Shown: piece after piece, positions 10,820 to 20,191 of the stretch
How the letters are laid out: each line of letters begins with the position of its first letter
How positions within the stretch are numbered: position 1 is the stretch's first letter
Assembly: GCA_007644065.1 (NCBI GenBank)
Contig: VJWN01000014.1
Span: 372,001 to 436,000 of the forward strand
From: Margaritispora aquatica
Lineage: Eukaryota; Ascomycota; Leotiomycetes; Helotiales; Discinellaceae
DNA length: 64,000 nucleotides
Direction of reading: 5' to 3'
Position numbers and translations under genes: made by a program
Notes under the pieces: model-generated
Told to the model about the DNA's origin: nothing
What the model saw: only the letters and a program-made list of their open reading frames with translations
The model's database searches: none

Positions 10820-11717
10820 TCAAGTCTCAATCAATGGTGCTTCCACTGCAGTCACTCGAGACTGCACGCCTCGTCCTCGCGTACTCGCACCACCATTATC
10901 AGCAGCTTTCCTCGTAATCGTGAATGAAAGCTGATAATTGTACTCCCCAGGTGCCAAGAACTCTGCTCTCTTCCAGGGCTTCGCCCTCGATAGGGCTATG
11001 ATTCTCAGGAACAAAAGTGCTATGAACAAGAACCTATGCGACAACTATCAGACACCACTTTTGGCCAAGGACTAGGGAAGAAATAGGATTGCATTGGAGA
11101 TTGAAACTTACCCGAAGAGAAGGCTTAAACCAGCAGCCACACTCATGAGAACTCTCGATGCGATAACGAACCGTATACAGCTGGGTGCTGGTGGTTGTCC
11201 CGGATCGTCATATGGAGGATATGGATATGGTCTCCGCTGAGGACACCAGCTTTTGCTTGGCCATCCGTTTAAGAATGCGGCGGTGGCGTATATCAAGGTG
11301 ACGATTGAAAGTGTTGTGTCAATCAGTAAATTGATAGCAATTGGTATTTGAATGCAAAGGTTGAGCGTGGTGAAGACGAAAGCGAAAAGAGTCTATGATA
11401 TATTAGACGGACACCTACTGCAGTATAAACCGAACGTTAAATTGTATGTTGCTTACACATATACCAAGGTGTACTGTAGCATTGGTCAATGGCCATGTAT
11501 AAGTGAATGGCGAGGCTTGAATGCTAATCAAAAGACCGAGCAAAACAAGAAGCACAAGACCCGAGCTTGCTGAAACAACAACGCTCAAAGCTTTGATCGA
11601 ACGCTTGAAGTGTTGGTTTGCTGGAATGGGAGCCTTCTGCAGCTCATTCTCGAGGTCGTCCTCATGCTGCGTTTCCTCGCTTGTGAGAAACGGCTCGCTT
11701 TCTTCGAAGTCTGACAT
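10820..11717 (-). CDS. multi-span membrane protein of unknown function
   Basis: Three exons, 11717-11457, 11392-11112 and 11033-10820, join to 251 residues. Intron 1 is 64 nt (GTAAGC, CTAAT, ATAG) and intron 2 is 78 nt (GTAAGT ... ATAG). The N-terminus is acidic (SDFEESEPFLTSEETQHEDD). Hydrophobic segments follow: one near residues 42-66 (VVVSASSGLVLLVLLGLLIS), two nearly adjacent ones in the first half of exon 2 (FAFVFTTLNLCIQIPIAI and TLSIVTLIYATAAFL), and one across the second junction (VLMSVAAGLSLLFGFLFIAL). Between the third and fourth lies a Pro/Tyr-rich loop (RRPYPYPPYDDPGQPP). The C-terminal tail is polar. A four-span topology resembles MARVEL-type or other fungal tetraspan proteins, but I see no motif that names it. 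The dileucine-like EPFL near the N-terminus could be a sorting signal. Confidence 0.6.
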
Positions 11718-13122
11718 CTTATAAGGCAATGCAAATTTCAAGAATGTCTTGAAAGACCAGAGAGACACAGAGGGAAGTGAGCAGGCTGGAAGATACGGGG
11801 CAGCCTCGAGTTAAAGTAGAATAGGCCTATGTATGGTGTCGGAATTAGACCAGCCTCTTGCTGTTAAGGCAAGGTCACGTGCGTGGTGGCTGTCGCTCAG
11901 CCCCAAGTCTTTGCGGCACATGCCAATCAAATAGCAGAGAAAATGTGTTTGAAAAGGACAACAACATGATCCTGCAGGACAGTACTTGCCGAAGAGCTGC
12001 AAGGTGTTTCTGCCTTGCCAAACCTCGGGTTCCCAGCTGGCAATTACCCAGCTCGCATGCAGCATCCCGATCACAACACTTTGAGATTCTGGCTCCATCA
12101 CTGTGGATCACAGCAACAAACTAACAATGCGTGATATATCGGTAATAACTTTTCGTTATACCAATTCGTTTTCAAGACTCTGGTCAATGCTACATTCATT
12201 GTGTGAGAAGAACAGGTTCTCGCTTACCCTGTTCCAAATTTCAGCTTACTTGCGTATAAAAAGGCTACCGAATGCCAACAAGATAATAATTCAAACCAGG
12301 CCATCAGTGAGCCTAATCGACCTATCACACCAAGTTGGCCTATCAAAAGAAAAGCGTCGCACAATATCTACCAGGCTGTAGGAAGACGTGCCTGTAAATA
12401 TGACCAGGTTATCCGGACCAAGAGGAGAGTTGCCTCAGAGTCACCTTGCGCGCCCTCATCTGGCCAAAAGTGTCAAACCCACAAGATGCTGGTATCCTGC
12501 ACCTACTGATCTAGTTGTACCCACTGTATCAAAAATAGTAAATGCAGGAAATGATAGCATGTGCGAACAACTTATTGTCCATAATTGGAAAGTGGTTCCA
12601 CAACCTATGCCTGTCTGGAGGTCTGGGTTACGTTTTGTGGCATGCTCCATTTGTGTAATCTACAATAGAGTACTGGGATAAAGCTAAGTATAATACCATG
12701 TGGATGATAAACGGAATGCAATAGTGAAATTCTAGGTTTACTTGTTTCGATTGATATTTTGAATCAGTGTTCTTCATAGTTACCAAACATGGTATCTTGC
12801 ATTAACTCTATTGTGCGTATGTGAACCTCAAGAGATTCTTGTAAACAAGTTTAAAAATAACTTCTTTAATAGCTATCTCCACACTGGCAGATAATTTGAC
12901 GAAGTTACTAGATTGGAAGCGAAAATTGATAGCCACAAAGCGTAAAAGCGAAGAATGTAAACCTAATAAAGAGATATAGCTTCATTCTAGATGCCATGTT
13001 TAAACTCTGATGGCAACCGTCTGGGTATCTTATGCAGTCCATACCATATCAACACCCAAACTCCAAAGCCATCCTTGTATCGTAATTCATGAATCCATCA
13101 GCCATTTTAACCATTTGCTCTC
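11718..13122. other. intergenic region
   Basis: No supported gene. Short frames on both strands around 11811-12681 overlap one another and show no domain-like composition. The segment next to 13122 is the probable 3' end of APC11. Confidence 0.45.
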
Positions 13123-13570
13123 TTAAGTCGTCCGTGCTGGTGTATTTATGGCTGGTGCCAAAGCAGTATTTTCTGTCCATTCGAATTCTAGGTACATTAG
13201 CATGTACTCGTCCAACAGGTCTGGGATCTTACTTTGTCGGCACATGGGGCATTGCCCCTTGGCAGATTCTTGCTTAATCCACTCGACAATGCAATGCTGT
13301 TTCCGTTAGTTATGTGCTTGTTGTTATTGGGGCTGAACTTCTTACCATATGAAAGCTATGCCCACATTTGCCAGAAACTATATTAATTGTTAGTCAAATA
13401 TTCTCATCTCCTCGGCAGATGTACCTACGCAAGCTACAATCATCCCCTGGGTATCTGCAGGTTGGACAAGTTCCATCGAAATGTACCTGACAAATACCAC
13501 AGACATCATCCTCTGGAATATCCCAACTCCACGTTGCTACCGCATTCCAAGTCTTGATTTTGACCTTCAT
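13123..13570 (-). CDS. APC11: anaphase-promoting complex subunit 11 (RING-H2 ubiquitin ligase)
   Basis: Four small exons, 13570-13429, 13377-13346, 13296-13233 and 13187-13123, join to 100 residues. The introns are 51, 49 and 45 nt, with CTAAC/CTAAT branch sites. The start MKVKIKTWNAVATWSWDIP and the RING-H2 ligands (CGICQVHFDGTCPTC, then CGHSFHMHCIVEW, then CPMCRQ) match APC11 almost end to end. The family is usually about 85-100 residues, so the model is full length. The cysteine spacing is that of APC11, with its extra zinc-binding residues between the first two ligand pairs. APC11 is the catalytic RING of the APC/C. It recruits the E2 and drives ubiquitination of cyclin B and securin in the nucleus. 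The last exon ends in FEWTENTAL and a short variable tail. The gene is divergent from the sulfurtransferase gene, 371 bp away. Confidence 0.95.
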
Positions 13571-13941
13571 TGCAGATTCCCCTTTCAGTATCAGCGATCG
13601 TGGGGTTCCAATGTGGTTGAATTGATGTGTTGATTCGAAGTTGTTGTCGCGTCTCACCAACGCGGGAGCGAGTCTCACCAACGCGGGAGCGAGTCTCGAG
13701 CTCACGTGCTCAAGCGTTCCCGTCGTCCACTATAGCTTGCTTATCATTTTCAACGATCCAAAGGTGTACTACTGTACGGTGCCATTCCGAATTGATCACC
13801 AACCCCTCTTTCTAGGACTGTTTCCTTTGTCACTTTGGATCCGCATCTTTCTTCTTCAGCTTCTCGTAAAGTTGACGAGTTCTGCGACGCCCCACTGACG
13901 ACGCTCATGAATAGCAGATAATTATCCACACATAGCACGCC
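13571..13941. promoter_or_regulatory. divergent promoter of APC11 and sulfurtransferase
   Basis: This 371-bp gap drives both genes. It holds a tandem repeat at 13651-13697 and a CACGTG E-box at 13703-13708, inside TCACGTGC. In yeasts the TCACGTG core is bound by the basic helix-loop-helix factor Cbf1, which controls sulfur genes. Such control would suit the sulfurtransferase, but that link is inference. Confidence 0.5.
13651..13697. repeat. 21-bp tandem repeat, two copies plus five bases
   Basis: The unit runs 13651-13671 and is repeated exactly at 13672-13692. The first five bases recur at 13693-13697. Each unit contains GCGGGAGCGAG and CTCACCAACG, so the array duplicates a GC-rich block in the divergent promoter. 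Confidence 0.9.
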
Positions 13942-15011
13942 ATGGCGGCAGCTTTAAGAGCTCGATCTACCTCCACCTTTCACCTCCCACGGTCACAAAT
14001 CTCCAACTCTACCTTCCGACCGCTCTTCAATATGACTTCTCAGCGTGGATTCTCGTCCTACCTCGTCACACCTGCTGAGCTTCAAGAAGCGTTGAAAAAG
14101 AACTCGCCATCCAAGATCTCTACTTCGCCAAGGACTGTTGCGGTTTGCGCATCATGGTTTCTCCCCAATGATGGCCGCAAAGGTCTAGATACCTTCCGCG
14201 AGAAGCGTATTCCGAGTTCTCGTTTCTTCGATCTGGATAAAGTCATTGACAAACACTCGCCATATCCACATATGCTGCCAACAGCTTCTACTTTCGCCAA
14301 GGCCATGAGTGGGCTTGGAATCAAGCGGGATGATACGGTTGTGGTTTACGATTCTCAGGAGCTAGGGATTTTCAGTGCACCCAGAGTAGGATGGACTATG
14401 AAGGCTTTTGGACATGATTCCGTACATGTCTTGAACAACTTCAAGCTGTGGGTCGAGGAGGGATATCCAACTGAAAGTGGGGAGTTCTGGGATGTTGATA
14501 CTTGCGTCTACCAGATACCAGAGTTCAATTCAGAAAAGCTAGCAGAGTTTGAGGAAGTGAAAGATATTGTGAGGGACTTGAATAAGGAGGGTGCAGACCA
14601 GGTGCAGATTCTGGACGCAAGATCGTATGGCCGGTGGGCTGGAAAGGACCCCGAGCCAAGACCTGGATTGTCTTCTGGACATATGCCAGGGAGCATCTCG
14701 GTTCCTGTTTCCGATCTTCTGGATCCTGTGAAGAAGACCATTTTGCCAGCGGACCAGCTGAAAAGGATATTCGAGAGCAAAGGTGTCGATCCATCCAAGC
14801 CAATCATTTCGAGTTGCGGTACTGGAGTTACAGCTGCAGTCATTGATGCAGCCCTTAGTGAAGCTGGCTATCCCGAAGCTGGTCGAAGAGTGTATGATGG
14901 AAGCTGGACGTAAGTAGTATCTCATGTATTTCGAATAACTCGCTAATTTTCTCTAGGGAATGGGCACAACGTGTCAAGCCTACAGAGAATTTGGTCGTTA
15001 AAGAAGAATAG
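13942..15011 (+). CDS. TUM1: mitochondrial thiosulfate/3-mercaptopyruvate sulfurtransferase (two rhodanese domains)
   Basis: Exons 13942-14909 and 14957-15011 join to 340 residues. The intron is 47 nt (GTAAGT, CTAAT, CTCTAG). Residues 1-40 are rich in Arg, Ser and Thr with almost no acids, as in a mitochondrial presequence. A second Met at residue 31 (MTSQRGFSS) could give a shorter form. The first rhodanese domain (VAVCASWFLPN through VLNNFKLWVEEGYP) is the inactive structural one. The second carries the active-site loop SCGTGVTA, with Cys as the persulfide carrier. CG(S/T)GVT is the loop of mercaptopyruvate sulfurtransferases, whereas classical rhodanese has CRKGVT. The YDGSWTEW motif near the end is also typical. 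The enzyme transfers sulfane sulfur, and fungal Tum1 feeds tRNA thiolation through Nfs1 and Uba4. The length suits the family. Confidence 0.95.
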
Positions 15012-16196
15012 GTGTTTAGGGATTTCTCTTTATGCATTTCAGCGGTTTGCATGCAATGGATACCCAGTCTCTTCTCCTCGATCCTCTGTAAAATCAATAA
15101 TGTCTGGGAGCAACAATGCATGCATTTGTCACGATTATGATTCTACAGTGGGAGGTTTATCATGCACACACCATGGTATTCTGTATATTCGTTGCTCTGC
15201 GTAAGTTCTGATCGACTTACGATCTTCCTTAATGTTCACTGGAAGGTATCTGGATTTGTTTACAAAATTCCACAGGAATGAAAAATTCGGCCTGGTTACT
15301 GCTTTGTAGTCCCAATTTTCTTGGATTTTTTTTTAGCTTGCGACCAAACACTTGATTGATACATCCTAAACATCGTAGTCAATCTCGGCCATAACCTTTA
15401 GAAGTTGCCTAATGTACATGAGCTCCAACAGCTGTCCCTTTCACTCCGAGCTTTCTTACACTTTGCTTTATCGATACGAGTTATTTCTTAACATGAACCT
15501 CCGTGGTTTTGGGCACAATCGTCAATTCAAGATGTAACTACGAAGTCAGATGATTAATACCTCAAGGTGACGAGACAAATCTCCAAATTAACGTCGCGGT
15601 AACCCATCTATCATTACCAACGTCACCAAAAATTGTCTAAAATATTCACCAGCATGGCCACCTTAAAACTCCAGCGTTTGGGGCCAATACAGGTGGAAAA
15701 TAGAGCACCTGACTTAAGCGAGGAAGCTCTCCGAAGCTGTGGGAGATACCTATTTATCTAGAACTCATGGAAGCTAGCAGCCTCATTCTTTGAGCTTCAA
15801 GAACTTTTCTGTGAAGGCAGTCTGCAGAAGTGATACTTGTCTTTCTTCTTTTCAAAGCCGACTAAAGAAAGTTGAGACCGAAACTGTCAAGAGATATCGC
15901 GATTATTCTTCTGCTACAAAGCCCGATCTGCAACAAATCACTTCTCAAACCTCTTTCGATCTCTCCAAAAACGCGCGATCTAGGTTGTCCGGCCTGTTCT
16001 TCTTTGCGGCGCGAAACAAAATCTGTAGCATTGAGTATTAACAAGCTCCCATTTTCTGAGTATGAATATCCGTCTCACATCTAGCCTACTCGTCTTCTTG
16101 CTTCTTACAATCATTCAACTGCTAACCAACTCTTCTTCTCATGCAGATAGCTACTCTTCTCTACATAAACACAATAACCTTCCTCGCTCTGCAAAA
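15012..16196. other. intergenic region and spliced 5' leader of the next gene
   Basis: 15012-15700 holds no supported gene. From about 15700 the plus strand becomes leader-like. A clean intron lies at 16059-16146 (GTATGA donor, CTAAC branch, ATGCAG end), just before the start codon at 16197. A short open frame at 15790-16041 lies in the leader and could act as an upstream ORF. Confidence 0.5.
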
Positions 16197-17585
16197 ATGC
16201 TCCGACTCGCTCGGAAGGTCGACGCATTGCGACAAGTCTTTGCTACATACTACGAATCTCCATCTCCACGCGGATTATCAAGCTGCGCCACAACTACGAC
16301 GCACCAAGATCATCTGAAGGAAGTCAAAGCCGCAATCCACTCGATCGCCCAGGATGCGGCTTTCTGCGAGGAGGTAGGCGTGGATCTGAAAGCTGGACAG
16401 GTCGCATACTATTTGGCTCGCGATCAATTGGGAAATGGTGGAATGAGCTGGAACATGCTAGGTGCGCAAGAGAAGCACGAATGGGACGTTGCGGTTACGA
16501 AGCTGGACGAAGTCAGTGAGCTGTGTGGGCTAGAGGATGCTTGCGATGGCGATGATAGTCCTAAGGATAGAGACGATGGTTGCGCCGATGCCGAGATTGA
16601 GCATAAGCTTAGAGATGAGGGTGTGAGAGAGCTTGGAAGCTATGGAGTCAATATCCCTGAGCCTCCAGCTGGCACAGATTGTCTTGAGCCGCATGCAACT
16701 GTTGGCGCATCGACACTGGATATCAATATCTTGGACACTTCTTCATTCTCGTCAGCTAGGGTACTGGTGGCTGGCATCCCAAGCAGCCAGGCCTCGAATA
16801 TGTCACCCATGGGTTGCAACAATTTTTTTGATGGGACGACCAACTCGATTTCGCTGCCTTTCAAGCTCAAAGTCGCGGATTTGGTCAATGAGTGGAAGGT
16901 GAGACGCTATAACCATCGGCAGACTTCGCTAAAGATGGATGCCAAGACTCAATTGAGCCGACTTAAGAAGCGAGATGCAGTAGACCCTTCACCTGCTCAA
17001 GGATGGAGCTCAATATTGACAGGGGGATGGGAGCGGAAGCATCAATCAAGAGACAAGATATATTTCCGGACTGCTAGAATTCAACCAGCTGTGCCTAGAT
17101 TTTTCGAATCTTCTTGCCCGGTGTCAAATTCAAATTCTGCCGAACAACTTGCTAGAAAATGGACTTCATTCTTTCAGCCACCAAGTCCTCCAACAAGCGG
17201 ATATACAATGTCTATTCTTGGATCGAACGAGGCAAGCACAAACATCGGGGCCGAAGTCAACACTCGCGAGCAATGCCCACCATGCGAACTAGCCAACGTA
17301 GCATGCTACGGTGACAAGCCCTGCACCCCATGCCTGGAGAGTGGAAAGGATATAATGTATTGCGGAAGCCACATGACGATGTCTGTTCCTAGAACAACCA
17401 TCGAGATGAAGAAGCTGGCTAGCCAGGACAACTTGCTGAAGATCAAGGAGCAGGAGGCTGAGGAGTTAGGAGACAACATGCAGGTAAATAAGGAGAATGA
17501 TAAGAATAACTCGTGCAGTGGTGATGGCAATTGGGCTTACATTGAGGCGCCACCTGCTAAGGTAATTGAGGTTGTGAAGAATTAG
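16197..17585 (+). CDS. protein with degenerate C-terminal zinc-cluster-like motif
   Basis: I do not recognise this 462-residue protein. The frame extends upstream to an ATG at 16062, but those 45 codons look like a signal peptide only because they translate a 5'-leader intron (16059-16146). I start at 16197 (MLRLARKVDALRQVFATYY). Residues about 50-110 look folded and helical (KEVKAAIHSIAQDAAFCEE, VAYYLARDQLG, EKHEWDVAVTKLDEV). The middle is low-complexity, with acidic and Ser-rich parts. At residues 360-389 (nt 17274-17363) six cysteines are spaced CX2CX6CX5CX2CX9C (CPPCELANVAC, CTPC). This is close to a Zn2Cys6 cluster but lacks the basic residues between the second and third Cys that contact DNA. 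A short Lys/Glu-rich coil follows. The motif may bind zinc without binding DNA. A gene with a similar cluster lies at 19468. Confidence 0.7.
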   Translation: MLRLARKVDALRQVFATYYESPSPRGLSSCATTTTHQDHLKEVKAAIHSIAQDAAFCEEVGVDLKAGQVAYYLARDQLGNGGMSWNMLGAQEKHEWDVAVTKLDEVSELCGLEDACDGDDSPKDRDDGCADAEIEHKLRDEGVRELGSYGVNIPEPPAGTDCLEPHATVGASTLDINILDTSSFSSARVLVAGIPSSQASNMSPMGCNNFFDGTTNSISLPFKLKVADLVNEWKVRRYNHRQTSLKMDAKTQLSRLKKRDAVDPSPAQGWSSILTGGWERKHQSRDKIYFRTARIQPAVPRFFESSCPVSNSNSAEQLARKWTSFFQPPSPPTSGYTMSILGSNEASTNIGAEVNTREQCPPCELANVACYGDKPCTPCLESGKDIMYCGSHMTMSVPRTTIEMKKLASQDNLLKIKEQEAEELGDNMQVNKENDKNNSCSGDGNWAYIEAPPAKVIEVVKN

Positions 17586-18495
17586 AAGGCGTGGTAGTCA
17601 ATTATTGATATTAACAATAAGAAGTATGGCGTTGGGAGAGGGAGGAGAGGCTTTGTTTGAATATGGATATGTATAGTGTCGAAATTTCTGCTCGTGAGAT
17701 GCCAGGGAGTACTTTTAGGCGAAGCATGAGAATGTATGATTACCTTATGTACAACAGCTGGCACAATAAACAGTCGGCAAGTATTATCAGCAGCATAATA
17801 ATAATGTACCATACCTTCTACTGTGAAGAAGGGGCCCCGAAGCATGTTGGTCATTTCTAAAAATAGAAGACCATAATAGGTCGCACTTGCCTCAACCATT
17901 AGTTCAATGTCTAATATGATCTAAATGTCATAAGCACTAGAAATCAACACCTACTCGGGGATAACTGCAATCGAACTTTGTATTGTAAAGCATACTTCTC
18001 AAAACACATACTATCAAGGCTCAAAGCAGTATCACTACAATAAACAAAAAAAAAGGGAGCGGAGTACGAGTGTAGAGTTACTGAACTGAACCCGATCCCA
18101 CCAGGTAAGCATATTTCAGTCGATAGTCAAAGAGGTGCCAACAACATTACGAATTGTAAGCCCGAATTGAAGGCGATCAATTCGATCTCTACTGGATTGA
18201 CCATATCTGGTTGCCGAAGACAGTATGGAGATGACTACCGGACACATTGCATACAGTAGATGGCTGGACGACCAACCTGTAGATGGCCGAACTTTGTGGG
18301 AGGATCTGTCAGAGGATGTGCGCAATTTTTGGGAGGAGGATTTTGCCACAGAGAGTAGGCCCCCAATGCAGTTGAATTGAAGAACTTGGTACACCCTGCT
18401 CGCAGAAAGAGTGAAGCTGATATGAAATCATAGAAACTGAGCAGCCAACCGATAGATCGTCACTCAGGCTGGAGTCACGGAAACCTGCAGAGCTA
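17586..18495. other. intergenic region
   Basis: No supported gene. It probably holds the 3' untranslated region of the preceding gene and the promoter of the next one. There is an A9 run near 18047. Confidence 0.45.
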
Positions 18496-19152
18496 GTGGG
18501 CATATTGAAGCCACCTAGCAGGAGAGCAGTGTTCATAAACAACAAAATGAAGAAGGGTAACTCGTTTGATAATGATGGGGCAAAAGCCAAATTATGGCAG
18601 GAGACTGGTGTTGAAACCACCCACGAACCAGTGCTCGCGCACACGCCTGATACGAGCGACGAGGAAGCTGAAAATATACAAAAGAAAGAGACGCCACCTG
18701 AAACGAGTGGTGAGAAATCTGGAAACAAACAAGGAAGAAACATGCCAACACCTACAGACACCCCAGGAGTCCAGGAGCCGCTAAGGAGAACCGTTCGCTT
18801 TTCCGAAAATGTCCAGTGTCGGCTTCTCACGCCGCCATCCGGAAATGAGTCTGGCAAAACGTCTTTACAGGAGTCGTCAGACTCGTCTACACAAGAGTCT
18901 GAGCCTGACTCCGAAGACGCTCTGGACAATCCTGATAGTGTCGAGGCTGATGCTGGCACCGAAGAGTACCATGCCACCCCAGAAACTACGAGTGCCCGAC
19001 ATAACATAATCTTACGCCTATTAACACCAGAACAACTTGACGTGAAAAGAAAGCATGATGGTAGCGAGGAGCGGACACCAGATAGTCAGAAGAGAAGAGC
19101 AAGCATAGGTCTATGGGAGCCTAGCAACCCAAAGTTAGCAGGGACAGATTGA
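18496..19152 (+). CDS. disordered, acidic Ser/Glu-rich protein of unknown function
   Basis: I do not recognise this 218-residue intronless frame. It is almost wholly polar: Glu, Ser, Thr, Asp and Pro dominate, with runs such as QESSDSSTQESEPDSED. That suggests an intrinsically disordered, probably nuclear protein. One basic-hydrophobic island, EPLRRTVRFSENV at about residues 94-106, contains RTVRF, which fits the RVxF pattern used to dock protein phosphatase 1. A second island, HNIILRLLTPEQLDVKRK, precedes a basic stretch (DSQKRRAS) that could be a nuclear signal or kinase site. Two phrases are similar (CRLLTPPSGNES and LRLLTPEQL), which hints at a repeated short module. The 232-codon frame on the opposite strand is a Ser-codon shadow. 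Any upstream exon is not evident. Confidence 0.5.
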   Translation: MGILKPPSRRAVFINNKMKKGNSFDNDGAKAKLWQETGVETTHEPVLAHTPDTSDEEAENIQKKETPPETSGEKSGNKQGRNMPTPTDTPGVQEPLRRTVRFSENVQCRLLTPPSGNESGKTSLQESSDSSTQESEPDSEDALDNPDSVEADAGTEEYHATPETTSARHNIILRLLTPEQLDVKRKHDGSEERTPDSQKRRASIGLWEPSNPKLAGTD

Positions 19153-19467
19153 AACTTGGTTGCTTGTTGATTAAGCAATAGTATCCTGATAACGATGTCG
19201 GTTTGCTGCGCTCATTCCACATTTGTGTGCTTGCATGTGGTGTTTATTCATAGAACAAGAAGAAAAAATGGCTGTATGATTTCTTTCAGCCCTGTGCAGA
19301 TGAATAAACATGAAAGGAACTCCTGATTGTGCATGTGCGGTTTGCGCAATCTGAGCAGCAAGCTCGCGTGGCTTTCACAATCTCTCTACCACGCAATAGA
19401 TAAGAAATGTTCTTTCGTTGACCACGGAGAATTCAGTATCTAGAAATTCCTTGTATGCACATAAGCC
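19153..19467. other. intergenic region
   Basis: 315 bases with no gene. It probably holds the 3' end of the previous gene and the promoter of the next. Confidence 0.5.
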
Positions 19468-20191
19468 ATGAGCGACAGCGTTCTACCACGATCCATGCTC
19501 GAAGCACTGGCTTCATCAGCTATCATTGAAGGCTTGGATCCCGAACAGCAAGCATATGAGAAATGGTTGGACGACGTCGACTATGAAGGTCCTTGGCCTC
19601 AGATTCCATGGAGTGAGCTTACCAGCGACATGCATTGTCGATGGCGGACTAATCTTTATGTAATCAAGGCAGGTGAGCTTAGTTCTCGTTACTTCCATCT
19701 ATCACCTGACGATCATCAACTGTGATCCAATATGTCATGGGAATCATCTGACACTCGTCATAGAGGCAAAGAATGATAAGAAACCACCCGCCACTGTGCG
19801 ACAAATTCCAAATCATCGGGCTCCCAAGCGAGAATGGATAGCTTCCAGCAATGGCGATCCTGAGGTGCGTAATCGACCAAAGTGTCCACTTTGTACGAGC
19901 CTCAAGAAGAGCACACCTTGTCGTGGTGGTCCACCCTGCAGCGAATGCAAGAGGAAGGGATACACGGCCTCCGAGTGTCAGAACTATGTTCCGGGTCAAG
20001 GAAATAAGGGAAGAAGGAGGGTGCTTCTAGATGGTAGCGAAAGACCAAAGAAGCGTCCAAGAGTGAGAACGAAACCCGAAAAGCCAAAAGAGCATGATGT
20101 CGCGAGACGGGAAGAAGAGCCAGGTTCGTTGGTTGGTGAAGAAACGCCTCCCTCTTACGAGGAGCATGTGGAAAAGGACAGCGAAATTTGA
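19468..20191 (+). CDS. small basic protein with degenerate zinc-cluster motif
   Basis: Exons 19468-19672 and 19764-20191 join to 210 residues. The intron is 91 nt (GTGAGC donor, CTGAC-like branch, CATAG end). I do not recognise the family. The N-terminal 70 residues look folded (LEALASSAIIEGLDPEQQAY, KWLDDVDYEGPWPQIPW). At residues 109-140 (nt 19883-19978) six cysteines have spacing CX2CX8CX5CX2CX9C (CPLCTSLKKSTPC, CSECKRKG). This resembles a fungal Zn2Cys6 cluster with lengthened loops. Directly after it comes a strongly basic stretch (KGRRRVLL, RPKKRPRVRTKPEKPK) that would serve as a nuclear signal and DNA or RNA contact, then an acidic C-terminus. It could be a reduced transcription factor that has lost the usual regulatory domain. 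The last loop (X9) is the same length as in the protein at 16197. Confidence 0.65.

Noticed and set aside
16062..16196. Signal peptide at the start of the 16 kb gene
   Set aside because: The hydrophobic stretch coincides with an intron that has a full set of splice signals, so it is not translated.
18309..19007. 232-codon minus-strand frame rich in Ser and Val
   Set aside because: It is a shadow of the Glu/Ser/Asp-rich plus-strand gene. The plus strand has the better start and composition.
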